64,000 nt of DNA, from contig CAUEEP010000736.1 of the NCBI GenBank assembly GCA_958450365.1, positions 2,043,501 through 2,107,500 of the forward strand, in the 5' to 3' direction. Below are positions 1 to 10,999 of this stretch, one piece after another. Each line of letters opens with the position of its first letter. The first letter of the stretch is position 1. The notes beneath the pieces were generated by a model. The model was not told the origin of the DNA. It did no database searches and worked only from the letters and a program-made list of their open reading frames with translations. The position numbers and the translations under genes are program-made. This DNA comes from Mesorhabditis belari. Its lineage: Eukaryota; Nematoda; Chromadorea; Rhabditida; Rhabditidae.

Positions 1-59
1 TTTCTTCTTGGTTTTGCACTTGCAATTGATTGAGCCGATCTCTTTATTTCTTATTCTTC

Positions 60-870
60 TTCTTTAGATATTTATCAAGATATTCCATGGTTGTAGTAAT
101 GGATTAATTCATTGTAATTGAAGTAATTCCATCATTGTTTTATAAGCAGTCTTCATTCAAGACTGAGTTAACTTTTAGAACTAGAAAACCCTAGATAAAT
201 CATTGAATTCAAAACCTAAACTTGTACTCGCCATTGGACTACTTTTCTTTGATTTTCTCAAGTCTTTCTAGATTAATGAAGTGTTTTAAAGTCAAAGATT
301 CAATCTGGATTCTCAGTGTTTTCCCACAAATCTCATTGCCAGATGGGGAATATTCAATAGAGCTTCAATAGAGATTCAATAGAGATCCAACAGAGATCTC
401 ATTTCAAAGTCCCATTACTAGAGCTCTTTTTCTTGATTATAACATTGAAAGCATTGATTGATCAACGAATATCATGGATGTGGATATTCAATGATTTAAT
501 AGAGCTTCAATAGAGATCTCATTACAAAGTCCGATTACTACTAGAGCTCTTTTTCTTGATCATAACATTGAAATCATTGATTGTTTAATGAATATCATGG
601 ATGTGGATGTTCAATGATTCAATAGAGCTTCGATAGAGATCCAATAGAGATCTCATTACAAATTCCCATTACTAGAGCTCTTTTTCTTGATCATAACATT
701 GAAATCATGAATTGATCAATTCTTCTTTGGATAGTTATCAAGATATTCCATGGTTGTAGTAATTGATTAATTGATTGTAATTGAAGTAATTCCATCATTG
801 TTTTACAAGCACTCTTCATTCAAGACTGAACTAACTTTTAAAACTCGAAAACCCTAGATAAATCATTGAA
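60..870. repeat. Direct and tandem repeats, AT-rich
   Basis: A stretch of about 150 bp (65-215) recurs at 722-868 in the same orientation with few changes. Both copies run from ATTCCATGGTTGTAGTAA to ACCCTAGATAAATCATTG. Between them (about 355-719) are three tandem units of 100-140 bp, each opening with AATAGAGCTTC and containing CTAGAGCTCTTTTTCTTGAT. No coding potential is visible. This looks like a local nested tandem duplication rather than a transposon, because no terminal inverted repeats frame it. Confidence 0.8.
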
Positions 871-2420
871 TTTCCTCTTTTCCTATTCCTATTTTATCCA
901 TTCATCCAACTTTTTTTCTTTTTATCTTCATCGTTTTTTATTTTTCTTGATTTTACATGAAATCCAAAAAAGACGGGCCATCACAAAAATGTGATTCATT
1001 TCAAACAACAAGAATTTTTTCCTTTAAAATCTTTTTTTTTTCTTATTTCTTTCAGCTTTGTTTAAGAATTTTATGAGAATAAAAGAATCTATTTTTTAAA
1101 AAAGACGAATTTCATTTGTTTTTTTGATTAAAAACATTTACAGACTGTATTGTTTGGGGGAAAGTTTTTGAAAGCTTATAAAGAGAATTAAAGTTTCAAA
1201 TGATCTATAGTACTTGTTAAGAAATGATCTATAGTACTTGTCTTAAGAAATCTACAGTAATTGTCTATAGTACTTGTTAAGAACTAGTTTATCTAAGTAA
1301 GACTCAGTCTATCAACAGCAATAGCTTCACTACAACTTTAGTTTATTCGAATCAAGTGCACTCACCTTTTTCACTCGTTCGAAACCTAGTGCCTGTTCGA
1401 CCTTATCCAGTTTGACCTTAGAAACCTTATCCTTGCTATCTTTTCAAGATAAATCTTGCATTTAACTATAAAAAGTGATTTACTTTGTGCTTAAACTGGT
1501 AAACACAGCCTTTCTCGTGCACTCAATAAGAATCAAGAAATGGATCCACGAGAAGTGGTTAAAACTGAGTCATTTGCGCAACTGGCCATAACTTTTTTCT
1601 AAGTGAGCCAATCTTTATGATTTTGATGTCATTTGTAGATCTCAATAAGTGCAACAAAATGAAACCAAAATAATAGAGATTGGCTGACTTAGAAAAAAGT
1701 TATGCCCAGTTGCGCAAATGACTCAGTTGCGGAAACTAGCCTACCCTCAAAACACTTTAGCCAAGTATAGAACTTTTTTTGGACCGAAACTTTGAACAAA
1801 AAACGATAGAAAGTTCAAAATTGTACTTGAAAATGAGAAATATTCTGTGAAATTGAAATCTCGTTGTTGTGATTGTTGTGTGTGTTCATTTCATTTCAAA
1901 ATCCCCCCATTTATAGAGCCCATCGCTCTCAAATCCCCTCTTTTTTCCCAAATCAAAAAGCTTTTTGTTGGTCGATTTATGATTGTCCATTTGAACAATT
2001 AGTTGTAGATGAATTTTCTGGTTCAATTTGTAATTTTCCCTCAATAGTAGCTCTTTAAATAGTTTGTTGTTCGCTATTCTTCGCTAACTTCGTTGTTGTT
2101 ACACAGCTTTCTTGTTGTACTTTACTAGTTTAGTCTCTTGTCGTCCAGTAGCCCAGGAAAACTTAATTTTAAGCATCAACTCTCCTTCCAAACATCAAAC
2201 AGACTTTACTCGCTTCAATTGTACCTACAATTTTACTCATTATTTACTGGCTTCAATTTGTAGTACCTACAATTGATAATTTGTAGTACCTACAGACAAT
2301 CTACTTACAATCGATAGACTAACTAGCGACAGACTAACTGTAGTTTGACTAGAAGAAAACTAGAAAAGCTATGGACAAAGAGTCTCTTTTTAACTCTCTT
2401 ATTAGTTTAAACAGAAAGCG
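871..2420. other. Intergenic, AT-rich, no gene seen
   Basis: No convincing open frame is present. The stretch holds short tandem copies of ATCTATAGTACTTGTTAAG near 1,200-1,285 and the palindromic MITE at 1,563-1,728. The rest is unassigned. Confidence 0.5.
1563..1728. mobile_element. Palindromic MITE, family C copy 1
   Basis: Near-perfect inverted repeat. The left end AACTGAGTCATTTGCGCAAC is mirrored by the right end, and the arms continue through CCATAACTTTTTTCTAAGT. The centre is a second, smaller palindrome around GATCTCAATAAGTGCAACAAAATG. A related element sits in an intron of the glucosyltransferase gene at 49,894-50,058, sharing the GTCATTT(T)GTAGATCTCAA core. It has no coding capacity. 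Confidence 0.8.
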
Positions 2421-2643
2421 ATCGTATTTTCTCTAATAGTAGTGCACCCCGGTGAGCCGAGTTGATGACTATTTTACAGCCTCTAAAGCTTTCCCATAAG
2501 CTCAACACTCTAATTATCCGCAAGATCTCATCGTCAGCTACATTTTCCGACCGCATATCGATAGGTTCTGATAAGCGCTTCTCGAGATTTCAAGCAATTT
2601 AGGCGACGCTCATGGTGCACTACTATGAGAGCAAAATACGGTA
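2421..2643. mobile_element. MITE family B copy 1
   Basis: About 220 bp with terminal inverted repeats of about 28 bp (consensus ACCGTATTTTCTCTAATAG...GTGCACC). The interior carries the family's conserved GATCTCATCGTCAGCTACAT and CATCGATAGGTTCTGATAAG boxes. Five more copies occur in this window (9,320; 9,610; 11,613; 23,575; 23,852). Non-coding, so a transposase must have been supplied in trans. Confidence 0.85.
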
Positions 2644-3245
2644 AGATTTTTGTGATCTTTGACCTTAAACTATTCCTAAACATCAACGAATTCTAGTAGC
2701 CAATACTATATTTATTTTGAAAAAATGAACGTGAGTATAAACTGTCGACTTTCCCCCCTTTTCTTCCCTTCTTTTTCATCTGTCCATTTTCAGTCGATGC
2801 CGATTGGACTCTTTGTTGAAAAGCTGTGTTCTTTCGTCCATTCGATGAGCAAATTCCCCTATTATTCTCTTCCAGCTTTTCCCCATATTCTAAAAAGCTT
2901 ATTGATATTCAAATATAATCTCGGAAAAGAATTACGAATTCTCGAAGGCTTCAGAGGTTTTAAAAGCATAATTTGAAGGATAATTTTGGAATTATTCTTA
3001 AGATCTAATAGAATTTTAGGTTAATTTTGGTTAATTTCTATCAAAAAGCTTTAAATTTTGAATCTCTAGCTTCTTAGAAACTAATAAAGGGTTTATAATT
3101 GTTTATAATTGGGTTTAAGCTCTAATATTCTCTCTAATAGTTGTCTGTAAGTTAAGGTTTCCAAAAATTGAACATAATACGATAAAATGATAGCTAAAAC
3201 TTTTCCATTTCTTTATAAAGATATTAAAATTGGAATTCTGAACTA
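2644..3245. other. Intergenic, nothing recognised
   Basis: AT-rich spacer between a family B MITE and a degenerate mariner. An 83-codon open frame at 2,725-2,976 has biased, phenylalanine/serine-rich composition, no recognisable motif and no splice context, so it is not called as a gene. Confidence 0.4.
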
Positions 3246-3290
3246 TTGGGTTGGTGAATCGAAAACGGCGGGCTATTGTCATGTGTGACA

Positions 3291-3559
3291 GTTTGAGCAC
3301 TTTCTTCAAAAGAAACCCATTTTGGTGTCAATGGAAAAGTTGTAGAGAATCAAAAATCAAGCTTATATCCAAATTTTCAGAACGATTCAAAAACTGGGTT
3401 TCAAGAAATGCCAAATTTACGAATTTTCACAAAACTTGCATTTTAAGCGAAACTACTAAGTGTCTCTTTTTGGAAATTTGGCTATAAGCCTAATTTTTGA
3501 TTCTCTACAACTTTTCTAGTGGCACCAAAATGAGTTTCTTTTGAAGAAAGTGCTCAACC
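3291..3559. mobile_element. Inverted-repeat element nested in the mariner
   Basis: Long inverted repeat. The left arm GAGCACTTTCTTCAAAAG...TTGTAGAGAATCAAAAAT is mirrored by the right arm ending TTTGAAGAAAGTGCTCAA, with roughly 75 bp per arm and a 110-bp loop. It sits exactly where the N-terminal transposase region would be expected, so it probably inserted there and replaced or displaced that sequence. Confidence 0.75.
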
Positions 3560-3569
3560 TGGGACATCT

Positions 3570-4028
3570 CCAGTCCTCCATTTTTTGAGTCTCACACACT
3601 TGTACTGGGAGTTGCTGGATAGCAAGTCGACCGTTAATGCGATCAAATACAGTGGACAGTTGGCAAGTTCTGGATCATGAGTAATGAGCCTGAAGAAGAA
3701 TAGGCCCTCCAAGTCAAAGATCGTTCCCATCCACGACAACGCGCACATTGATATTGCAAAACTGACTCGCTCTCAAATAAATAGCCATGTTTGGGAACTT
3801 TTGGCGCATTCCCCATACAGTCCGGATCTCTCCCCTTTTGATTACTATTTATTCTGGATCATGAGTAATGAGCTTGCGGGAGAACACTTCGATTTGGAAG
3901 AAGCAGTCAAAAATTGGCTTTGAGAGTTTTTCGATTCAAAACCAAAATCCTACTACGAAAGAGGAATCCGCAAATTGCTTGTAAAATGGGCACAAGTCGT
4001 CAATAATAATGGAAATTATTTGGAATGA
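3570..4028 (+). pseudogene. mariner transposase remnant (C-terminal catalytic half)
   Basis: Translation in shifting frames gives YWELLDSKSTVNAIKYSGQL, then an HDNA motif (second catalytic Asp), then SPYSPDLSPFDYYLF (third Asp of the mariner D,D34D triad). It closes with FFDSKPKSYYERGI...NNNGNYLE, the usual mariner C-terminus. In-frame stops separate the pieces and the N-terminal HTH region is absent, so no functional enzyme can be made. Family assignment rests on the D34D-type spacing and the conserved SPDL/DYYLF block. Confidence 0.85.
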
Positions 4029-4093
4029 ATTCATGGTTTTATCTTAAACAAATTTTAGTTCAAAGTCCGGCAGCTTTCAATTCACCAACCCAA

Positions 4094-5505
4094 TCAAAAT
4101 AGTGAAAAAAAAGATGAAATTGGCGGTCAATATTCAAATTCAAATCCAATTCCTTTATTTAAACTTCATAATTGACACAATCATTCAAAAAAATCTTTCC
4201 ATTTTCCCCAAAAAATTTTTTTTATTGCATTGAATTGTTTGTTTCTCATTGGATCTTCGAAATAGACTCCTTTGTGCATTTCTCTTCTTCCACACATTGC
4301 CATAACAAATTCTATTCAAAATTTTCTTCCTTTCTTTCCTCTTAAATATTTTTTTAGAAAACAAAACGCTTTTTTGAATGATCGACTGTCTATTGTTTTA
4401 ATGGATTTAATGGATTTCATCTTTCAATCACTCAAAACTCGCTATTTCTATAAATTTCAGTTCATCTTTTGCTAAAAAGCTAACTTTATATAGTTCATTT
4501 TAGCTTATTTAAATGAATCTGAATCTTAATTTAGCTATTTAGCCTAAAAAATACTCTAAATACAACTAATACTCTAAATACAACTAAAGTAATGATTATT
4601 TTTACATGATTCTGGTGACTATTGAATATAAATTTAGCTATTAAGCCTAAAAAATATTCTAAATACAAATCCAAGAGTCAAAAAGTCAAACAATCCAACA
4701 GTCAAACGTTTTCTTCAAAGTGAAACTTTTATTCAATCAGTTCATGAGCTTATTCCCACCTTTAGTCACTGATTTAAGTTAGACAACTCCAGCAACCCTC
4801 CAGCAAGTAGTGACTTCCTTTAGTCAGTTCCTTTAGTCACTGATTTAAAAAGTTAGACATCGTAAACTGGAATAGAAAACATCAGCGCCGAGATCCAAAC
4901 CTGCGATCTATCGCTTAGGAGATGAACACTCTACCAAGCTACAAAGCCATGTATCACGTTCCAGAATAGAGCCTTGTAGCCACCAAAAAACACCAAAACT
5001 CGAACCACCTCGTAATTGTGCTTTTCACCTTACTTCCTAATTATAATTTCCTCCAGCAACTAATAAGTAATGACTATTACATGATTCAGATGACTATTTA
5101 TTTAAATGTCAAGCTTTAGTCAAGCTTTATGCAGCTCCAGATCAACTCCACCTACTCAAAAGGTCGTACGACCAACACTGATGACCTAATCCATTCACTT
5201 GCAAGTAACTCTTCAAAAACCTACGCAGATCTTTTGCGAAATTAAAACCGATTAAAAATTCACCTACACTCTGAGTCTATTTTCGAGAAGTAAAGACGAA
5301 ATCAAACCCTTTTCACCTGTCAATTTTTGAACGAAATTAGTGTTTGAGGTTCTAGTTTTGATTTTGGATTGAGAAAAAATGAGCACAGAATATTTTGCAT
5401 TTAGACGAATGAGAGAGCCCTACGAAGGTACGGGAATGCGAGGAGTTTTCACCTGCATCCACCCATCAGCAATCTTCCCCCATTCTTGTATATAAGAAAA
5501 GAGTG
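4094..5505. other. Intergenic, no protein gene seen
   Basis: Holds a small tandem repeat (CCTTTAGTCACTGATTTAA, twice between 4,755 and 4,850) and a tRNA-like sequence on the minus strand (4,881-4,950). Otherwise AT-rich and unassigned. Confidence 0.5.
4881..4950 (-). tRNA. tRNA-like sequence, probably a decayed tRNA-Arg(CCT) or SINE head
   Basis: Read on the minus strand it begins ATGGCTTTGTAGCTTGGTAG, with a D-arm-like TAGCTTGGTAGAGTG. A loop CTCCTAA would give anticodon CCT, followed by a T-arm/B-box-like CAGGTTTGGATCTCGG. The anticodon stem pairs poorly (TTCAT against GCGAT) and the acceptor ends do not match well, so it is probably a pseudogene or the 5' part of a tRNA-derived SINE. Confidence 0.4.
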
Positions 5506-6234
5506 AGAATTGAAGACAGCTCTTTGCTGGCTGGAAACACCTTTGAAAACTTCTTTTTAAAGAGATTTATCTTTATTTTTCTTAGTTCTTTATTTAAAGA
5601 GATTTTCTTAATGTAAACCCTTTCAAAATAGAATCTGATCTTGATCTTGAATCTGAACATTTCCTTTGTAAGCTTTTTCTTAAGTTCTTAATTCAACTAG
5701 ATTTACATAAAGTCATTAAATCTCAAAAAATCCAGCTTTATTTCCTTGAAATGTCATCAATCTTTCTAATAGCTTACCGTAAATACTGTAATAGTACCCC
5801 ACCCCGATAATGACGGTGCGGAGCGTTGCGTAGGCTAGCTTTGAACGAGTTTTTCTCGACACTGGTTGATGATACAATGCGCGCTTAGGTTTCAAAAAAT
5901 AGCCCTGAATTTCAGCTATTTTTTGATATCAAAGACACATTTTTTGAAAGTACGGACGCTTTGAAAAAAATGAAATAGTTAAAAGCTTTTGCGACTACGC
6001 GACTGTACGAGGGGAGAACTATTACAGTATTTACGGTAGTTCGATATTTGATCAAAACTTACCATTTCTCAATTGAGATCTTTGTTTTATTAATTTAGAG
6101 TGAAAAAAATCTTTCAATTCCTCTCTTCATCTAAATTTTACTTTACTTTACTTTTACTTTAACAAAATAAAGATAAATCTCTTTAAAAAGAAGCTTTCAA
6201 AGGTGTCTCCAGCAAAGAGCTTGTCTTCAATTCT
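5506..6234. mobile_element. Inverted-repeat element with a family A MITE nested in it
   Basis: About 65-bp inverted repeats lie at 5,506-5,575 and 6,166-6,234. The left end AGAATTGAAGACAGCTCTTT and the box AAAGAGATTTATCTTTA are mirrored on the right. The 590-bp interior contains the family A element at 5,775-6,037, which therefore inserted later. No transposase is encoded. Confidence 0.75.
5775..6037. mobile_element. MITE family A copy 1
   Basis: About 260 bp bounded by TACCGTAAATACTGTAATAG and its inverse (CTATTACAGTATTTACGGTA). The body carries GATAATGACGGTGCGGAG, an internal ATTTCAGCTATTTTTTGATA box and ACTACGCGACTGTACGAGG near the right end. The flanking TA dinucleotides are likely the target-site duplication, shown by the empty site for copy 3. 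Confidence 0.85.
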
Positions 6235-6570
6235 ATCTAACAAAATAAACGCAAAAATAATCGTTTACGTGTCACTTCTTTTACCACCACAGTTTTTTTC
6301 TGTTATTCTTTACCTTTTCTTTAAAAAGAACCGACCCGATGACTGTCCCCTCAATTTCTATCAAAAAGAAACGAGAGAAATCGGTTCACCTCAAACATTT
6401 TCAAGAGTTTCCCCCTACTTAAAAATCTTTCCATTTTTGTGGATTGAAAATTTGAAACAGAAAGCATTTCGATTTTCTCATTTTCTTTCTTTCTCCAATT
6501 TGAATATATAATCATTGACAAAAAGACAAAAAAAGATAGAAATAAGGGTTTTGTTTTTAATTTAGGATCA

Positions 6571-6980
6571 ATTCAAAGCAATTTCTAGCAATTTAAAGCA
6601 ATTTCTATCAATTTCTAGCAATTTAAAGCAATTTCCATCAATTTAAAGCAATTTCTAGCAATTTCTAGCAATTCAAAGCAATTTCTATCAATTTAAAGCA
6701 ATTTCTATCAATTTAAAGCAATTTAAAGCAATTTCTATCAATTCAAAGCAATTTCTATCAATTCAAAGCAATTTCTATCAATTCAAAGCAATTTCTATCA
6801 ATTTAAAGCAATTTCTAGCAATTTCTAGCAATTTAAAGCAATTTCTATCAATTTAAAGCAATTTCTAGCAATTTCTAGCAATTTAAAGCAATTTCTATCA
6901 ATTCAAAGCAATTTCTATCAATTTAAAGCAATTTAAAGCAATTTCTATCAATTTAAAGCAATTTCTATCAATTCAAAGCA
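6571..6980. repeat. 410-bp array of 41 exact 10-bp units
   Basis: Every unit is exactly 10 bp, with no indel over 410 bp. Only four or five unit types occur: ATTTCTAGCA, ATTTCTATCA, ATTTCCATCA, ATTTAAAGCA and ATTCAAAGCA, arranged in irregular alternation. The period places an A/T run on the same helical face each turn, as in nematode periodic A/T clusters. The array is non-coding and sits between a transposon-rich stretch and unassigned DNA. Confidence 0.95.
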
Positions 6981-7648
6981 CTAGATTTCTAGAAAACAAC
7001 TAAATCTCTTATAGAATTGATTTACTCTAGCATTGTCAATTGAATTAAACTATTCAATCAACTAACTGACATCTGAATTGAGCTTTAAAGTCCAAGCTAT
7101 GCTGACTTTAAGGTAAATTTATTTGGAGTTTCAAGTTTATATAAGATAATCAACTATCAGATTGACCAAAAATTGAATAATCAAATTTTGAGCCAGTTAT
7201 TCTAAGCTTCTAAGCTTAGAATTCAAAGCCTAAGCTATAAATTTAGCTAAACTAAACCTAAGCCTAAAACGATTCTATCCTCGAAATCGCATTTTCTTCT
7301 CATCTAATCTTATACTTATTTTTTTATAATATTTATAGCTTTGACGTCTTTCCATTTTTTTGTATTTGTAGAGAAAGAAAAAGTTATAAGAAATGGGGAA
7401 ACCTTTGAAATGAAAGTGTTTATTTCAGCTTTCTTTCCAAACATTCATTTGATAAACCCGGAGAAACCATAGTTTAATGATGAGTAGTTTTTGAGTAGAA
7501 TATTGCTGTCTAAAGATTGATGCAACCTTTAGATAGCAATATTCTTCTCGAAAACTTTCATCATTGAGTTTTCCCCTGAAAAGATTCAGTTTTTGTTTTT
7601 GTGATATTAGAGCTAATCATCAAAAAAATTGGGGTTTCTAATGGCGGT
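6981..7648. other. Intergenic with a small hairpin
   Basis: No gene recognised. Contains the 94-bp hairpin at 7,474-7,567 and short inverted AAGCTT/CTAAGCTT-rich stretches near 7,200. Confidence 0.45.
7474..7567. repeat. 94-bp hairpin
   Basis: The left arm TTAATGATGAGTAGTTTTTG...ATTGCTGTCTAAAG is mirrored by CTTTAGATAGCAATATTC...TTTCATCATTGA, about 41 bp per arm with an 11-bp loop and a few mismatches. Probably a very small MITE or its footprint. Confidence 0.7.
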
Positions 7649-7995
7649 TATGCCCTTACGCCTTATGCCAGATCGCGAGCGATTACGCGCGCGCATAAAG
7701 AACAGATCTAAACCAAGAATTTCTTCTGTTTTGGCTTATGGCAGAGGGGTCTCGTCTTATGGGTCATCTCGGTTATGCCCATTGGGGTTATCCCCTTACG
7801 CTTTATGCCAGATCGCGAGCGATTACGCGCACGCATAAGGAACAGATCTAAACCAAGAATTTCCTTTGTTTTGGCTTATGGCAGAGGGGTCTTGTCTTAT
7901 GAGTCATCTCGGTTATGCCCATTGGGGTTATCACCTTACGCCTTATGCCAGATCGCGAGCGATTACGCGCGCGCATAAAGAACAGATCCAGGGAT
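7649..7995. repeat. 140-bp tandem repeat, CpG-rich core
   Basis: About 2.5 copies with exact 140-bp spacing. The landmark CGCCTTATGCCAGATCGCG-type block starts near 7,649, 7,789 and 7,929. Each unit contains GATCGCGAGCGATTACGCGC, far more GC- and CpG-rich than the surrounding DNA. 140 is not a multiple of three, so the open frames across it cannot be a repeat protein. Confidence 0.85.
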
Positions 7996-9319
7996 TTCTT
8001 TTGCTTTTGTAAAGAAGTACCAAGATATTCCGTAAATTTGTACCCTTGAGTTTTCAAGGTCGGGGAATCGATTTGATCGATTTATCATTTCATTTGATAT
8101 CATTTCATTCAATCGATTCATTTGGATCTACTAATTAAACCTTTAAAGGATGAGTGAGTTTAACAGATCTCCTGCCAACAAAGTTCACCGTCCACCGTTA
8201 AAAAGCCTTTACATTCGATTGCATTCAATCCCATTCCATTTCATTTCATTCCATTCGATTCCATTCTTTCATTTGATCCAACTTTTTGGTCTCTCAATCA
8301 ACTCTTAATCCCACAAGTCACAAAATTAACTCAAACAAAAAAAAGTGACCAATTTCTTTAAAGTTTATTTTAGAAAACACACAATTTACGCAATTTTTAA
8401 GCCATTTTTTTGCTATTGTATTGGTCAAAAATAGAAATTTTGAGGATTTGAGAGGATAAAGAATTGGATAAGCTTTTCATTTTGATGTCATTGATCAGAT
8501 CACTGAAAGCTTTTCATATTGATGTCATTGATGAAAGCTTCATATTGATGTCATTGATGAGGCCACTGAAATAAAGATCGTTTTAAGTTTAGGAAATGTG
8601 ATGAAACTTGTAGAATTCTTTACACTTTATTCTCTACTCTCTAAATCATAAAAACTATTGATCCTTAACGTTTAAACTAGCTAAACTAGCGAAACTTTTC
8701 ATTAGAGCTTTTCATTAGAGCTTTGAAAGTCACTAAAATGAAAACTGAGCCTTAAACCATTTTTGAAATCATCTCTACCTTTAAACAGCTTTCAAATTAA
8801 TAAAATTTTCATCTTTCAACTTACAAAAGTTATTTCATTTTTCATTTTTACATTTAATGACTCATTTCCGAAGTTTTCTAATAGAAAAAACCGTTTTTCC
8901 AAACATAAAAATAGGTCTTTCATTTCTCGACAACCGGAGATTTTCTTCATTTCTTTTCTCTTTTCTAACTTGGCTCTTCTTTTTTTGATGCCGGGTACTT
9001 GTCGAACACAAATTTCTCCTCTTTTCCTATTTTCTTTTCCTTTTTTTTTCACAATCCTCGATTTTTCTGGATGACCTTGAAAACCTTTTGTAGGCAACAA
9101 TGCTCCCTGTCGAATCTTGAAAAAGCCAAACTCAGGTTCTTTTCGAATTGATGTTTAGGAGAAAAAGAATCGAATTGAGGAGAACTCTTGAAATATTTGC
9201 AAAGGGATTTTCAAATATACCTTGCAATTGTTGAAAGTTCTGGGTTCATTTTCACAAAACTAGCAATTACCAATTGTTAAATCTATCAATTTGTGACTTT
9301 GATTGACTAGAAAAAGAAA
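7996..9319. other. Intergenic, no gene seen
   Basis: Contains a CATTTCATTCGATTCCATT-like simple repeat near 8,085-8,275 and three short tandem copies of CATTTTGATGTCATTGAT / CATATTGATGTCATTGAT near 8,478-8,565. The F-rich open frame at 8,763-9,074 has no recognisable domain and low-complexity composition. Confidence 0.45.
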
Positions 9320-9533
9320 TACCGTATTTTCTCTAATAGTAGTGCACCCTGCCGAGTTGATGACTATTTTACGGTTTCCAAGCTTTTGCAGAAGCTCAAC
9401 ACTTGATTCCCCCACTAGATCTCATCGTCAGCTACATTTTCCGACCCCACATCGATAGGTTCTGATAAGCGGTTCTCTAGATGTCGAGGAATTTAGACGA
9501 CGCTCAGGGTGCACTACTAGAGAAAATTCGGTA
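9320..9533. mobile_element. MITE family B copy 2 (left member of a pair)
   Basis: Family B terminal repeats ACCGTATTTTCTCTAATAG and the shared core boxes. It is followed by a 76-bp spacer and a second family B copy. The same pair with the same spacer occurs at 23,575-24,073. Confidence 0.85.
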
Positions 9534-9609
9534 TATTGAAAGCTCTACAAGATCTACAAAATCAAGTTAATGTCCGTGATTGTATGGTATATGTAGATCT
9601 ATACTCAAA

Positions 9610-9827
9610 TACCGTATACTCTCTAATAGTAGTGCACCCTGACGAGTTGATGACTATTTTACAGCTTCTAAAGCTTTCCCAGAAGCTCAACACTCAAATC
9701 CCCCACAAGATCTCATCGTCAGCTACATTTTCCAACCCCACATCGATAGGTTCCGATAAGCGGTTCTCGAGATTTCGAGCAATTTAGGCGACGCTCAGGA
9801 TGCACTATTATTAGAGAGAATACGGTA
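9610..9827. mobile_element. MITE family B copy 3 (right member of a pair)
   Basis: Family B element with ends ACCGTATACTCTCTAATAG and TATTAGAGAGAATACGGTA. Together with copy 2 and the spacer 9,534-9,609 (AGCTCTACAAGATCTACAAA...) it forms a composite that recurs near 23.6-24.1 kb. Confidence 0.85.
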
Positions 9828-10602
9828 GTAATAGAATTTGACCTAGATAACTGGATATCTTTTAAATTCTTTCACAGAAAGATAAAAATGATTTCTCTCT
9901 ATACGGTAACTTTAAAAAAACAAATTTAATATCATATTCTTTATTGTCGAAGAAAATGACATAAAGCTATCCTCCTAAACCTAAGCCTTTGCTTTTGAAC
10001 ATTGTCATCAAAACTAAACAAAGCTAAACTAATCTAAACTCTCAGCTTGATTCATTTCAAGCTTATATAATAAATTTCTCAATAATTTTTCAATTCTTTT
10101 AAACAAATTTAACTTATTCTTTCAATAATAATTTTTAATAGTTAACTATTAAATATATTAACTATTAAACTATTAAGCAACCTGTAACTATTAAACAATA
10201 ATTTAGCCAAAAAAAGCAAATTTATAATTCAACAATAATTAACAAAAAAAAAACGCTTTTTCATCTATAATTTTCATTAAACCATACCAATTGAAAGTTT
10301 TAATCAAAAAAAAATTTCTTTTTTTTAACTCAAACATCTATTTGGTTGAGCCGATCGTTTTTTGGCTCTAAAATGATTCACCCATTCAGTCTAAACAATT
10401 TTCTTTATCTCTCGTGAATCCTAAACAATGAACAACAATAAATGAGCATTATGCTCGCACGCTACGGAGCTCTTTTTTTCTCTTCCCTTCCATCATATTG
10501 TTCTTCATTTCTTTTACACTTTAAAGATTTAATCTTTAAATATAAACTAGAGTAAGTCTTGATTTCTAAATATTAAATAAAATAAGGATTGAAAAGAGTA
10601 AA
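9828..10602. other. Intergenic, very AT-rich
   Basis: Low-complexity A/T sequence with repeated AACTATTAA motifs near 10,140-10,200. No gene or structured element recognised. Confidence 0.45.
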
Positions 10603-10999
10603 TAAAGTAAATACTGTAATAGTACCCCACCGCCCATAATGACGGTGCGGAGTGTTGGGTAGTCTAGCTTTGAACGAGTTTTCCTCGACACTGGTTTATG
10701 CTACAATGTGCGTTAAGATATCAAAAAATAGCTGAAATTCAGGGCTATTTTTTGATACCTAAGCGCGCATTGTAGCATAAACCAGTGTCGAGAAAAACGC
10801 TGTCAAAGCTAACCTACGAAACACTCCGCACCGTCATTATCTTTGGTATCAAAAAATAGCCCTGAATTTCAGCTATTTTTTGATACCAAAGCCGTATTTT
10901 TTGAAAGCACGGGCGCTTTGAAAAAAATGAAATACTAAAAAACTTTTGCGACTACGCGACTGTACGAGGGGGTGGGGTATTATTACAGTATTTACGGTA
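10603..10999. mobile_element. MITE family A copy 2 (long form)
   Basis: Begins with a worn left end (AAGTAAATACTGTAATAGTA) and ends in TATTACAGTATTTACGGTA. It is longer than copy 1 because the internal palindromic block (TATCAAAAAATAGCTGAAAT...) is present more than once and in both orientations, so the element folds on itself internally. Confidence 0.85.

Larger units (their letters stand above)
3246..4093 (+). mobile_element. Degenerate mariner-type transposon
   Basis: Terminal inverted repeats are visible: TTGGGTTGGTGAATCGAAAA at the left, and at the right the reverse complement of TTGGGTTGGTGAATTGAAAG. The left end is preceded by TA, the usual mariner target. The body keeps only the C-terminal half of the transposase (see 3,570-4,028). 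Its 5' half has been lost or displaced by a nested inverted-repeat element at 3,291-3,559. It is about 850 bp against the usual 1.3 kb, so it is a dead copy. Confidence 0.85.

Noticed and set aside
3251..3487. 78-codon open frame
   Set aside because: It lies entirely within the mariner left end and the nested inverted-repeat element, and its translation follows the hairpin arms.
6571..6980. CRISPR-like array
   Set aside because: Units are contiguous 10-mers with no unique spacers, in a eukaryotic genome.
7629..7978. Overlapping open frames rich in arginine and cysteine
   Set aside because: They run through a 140-bp tandem repeat whose period is not a multiple of three, so the same DNA is read in different frames in each unit.
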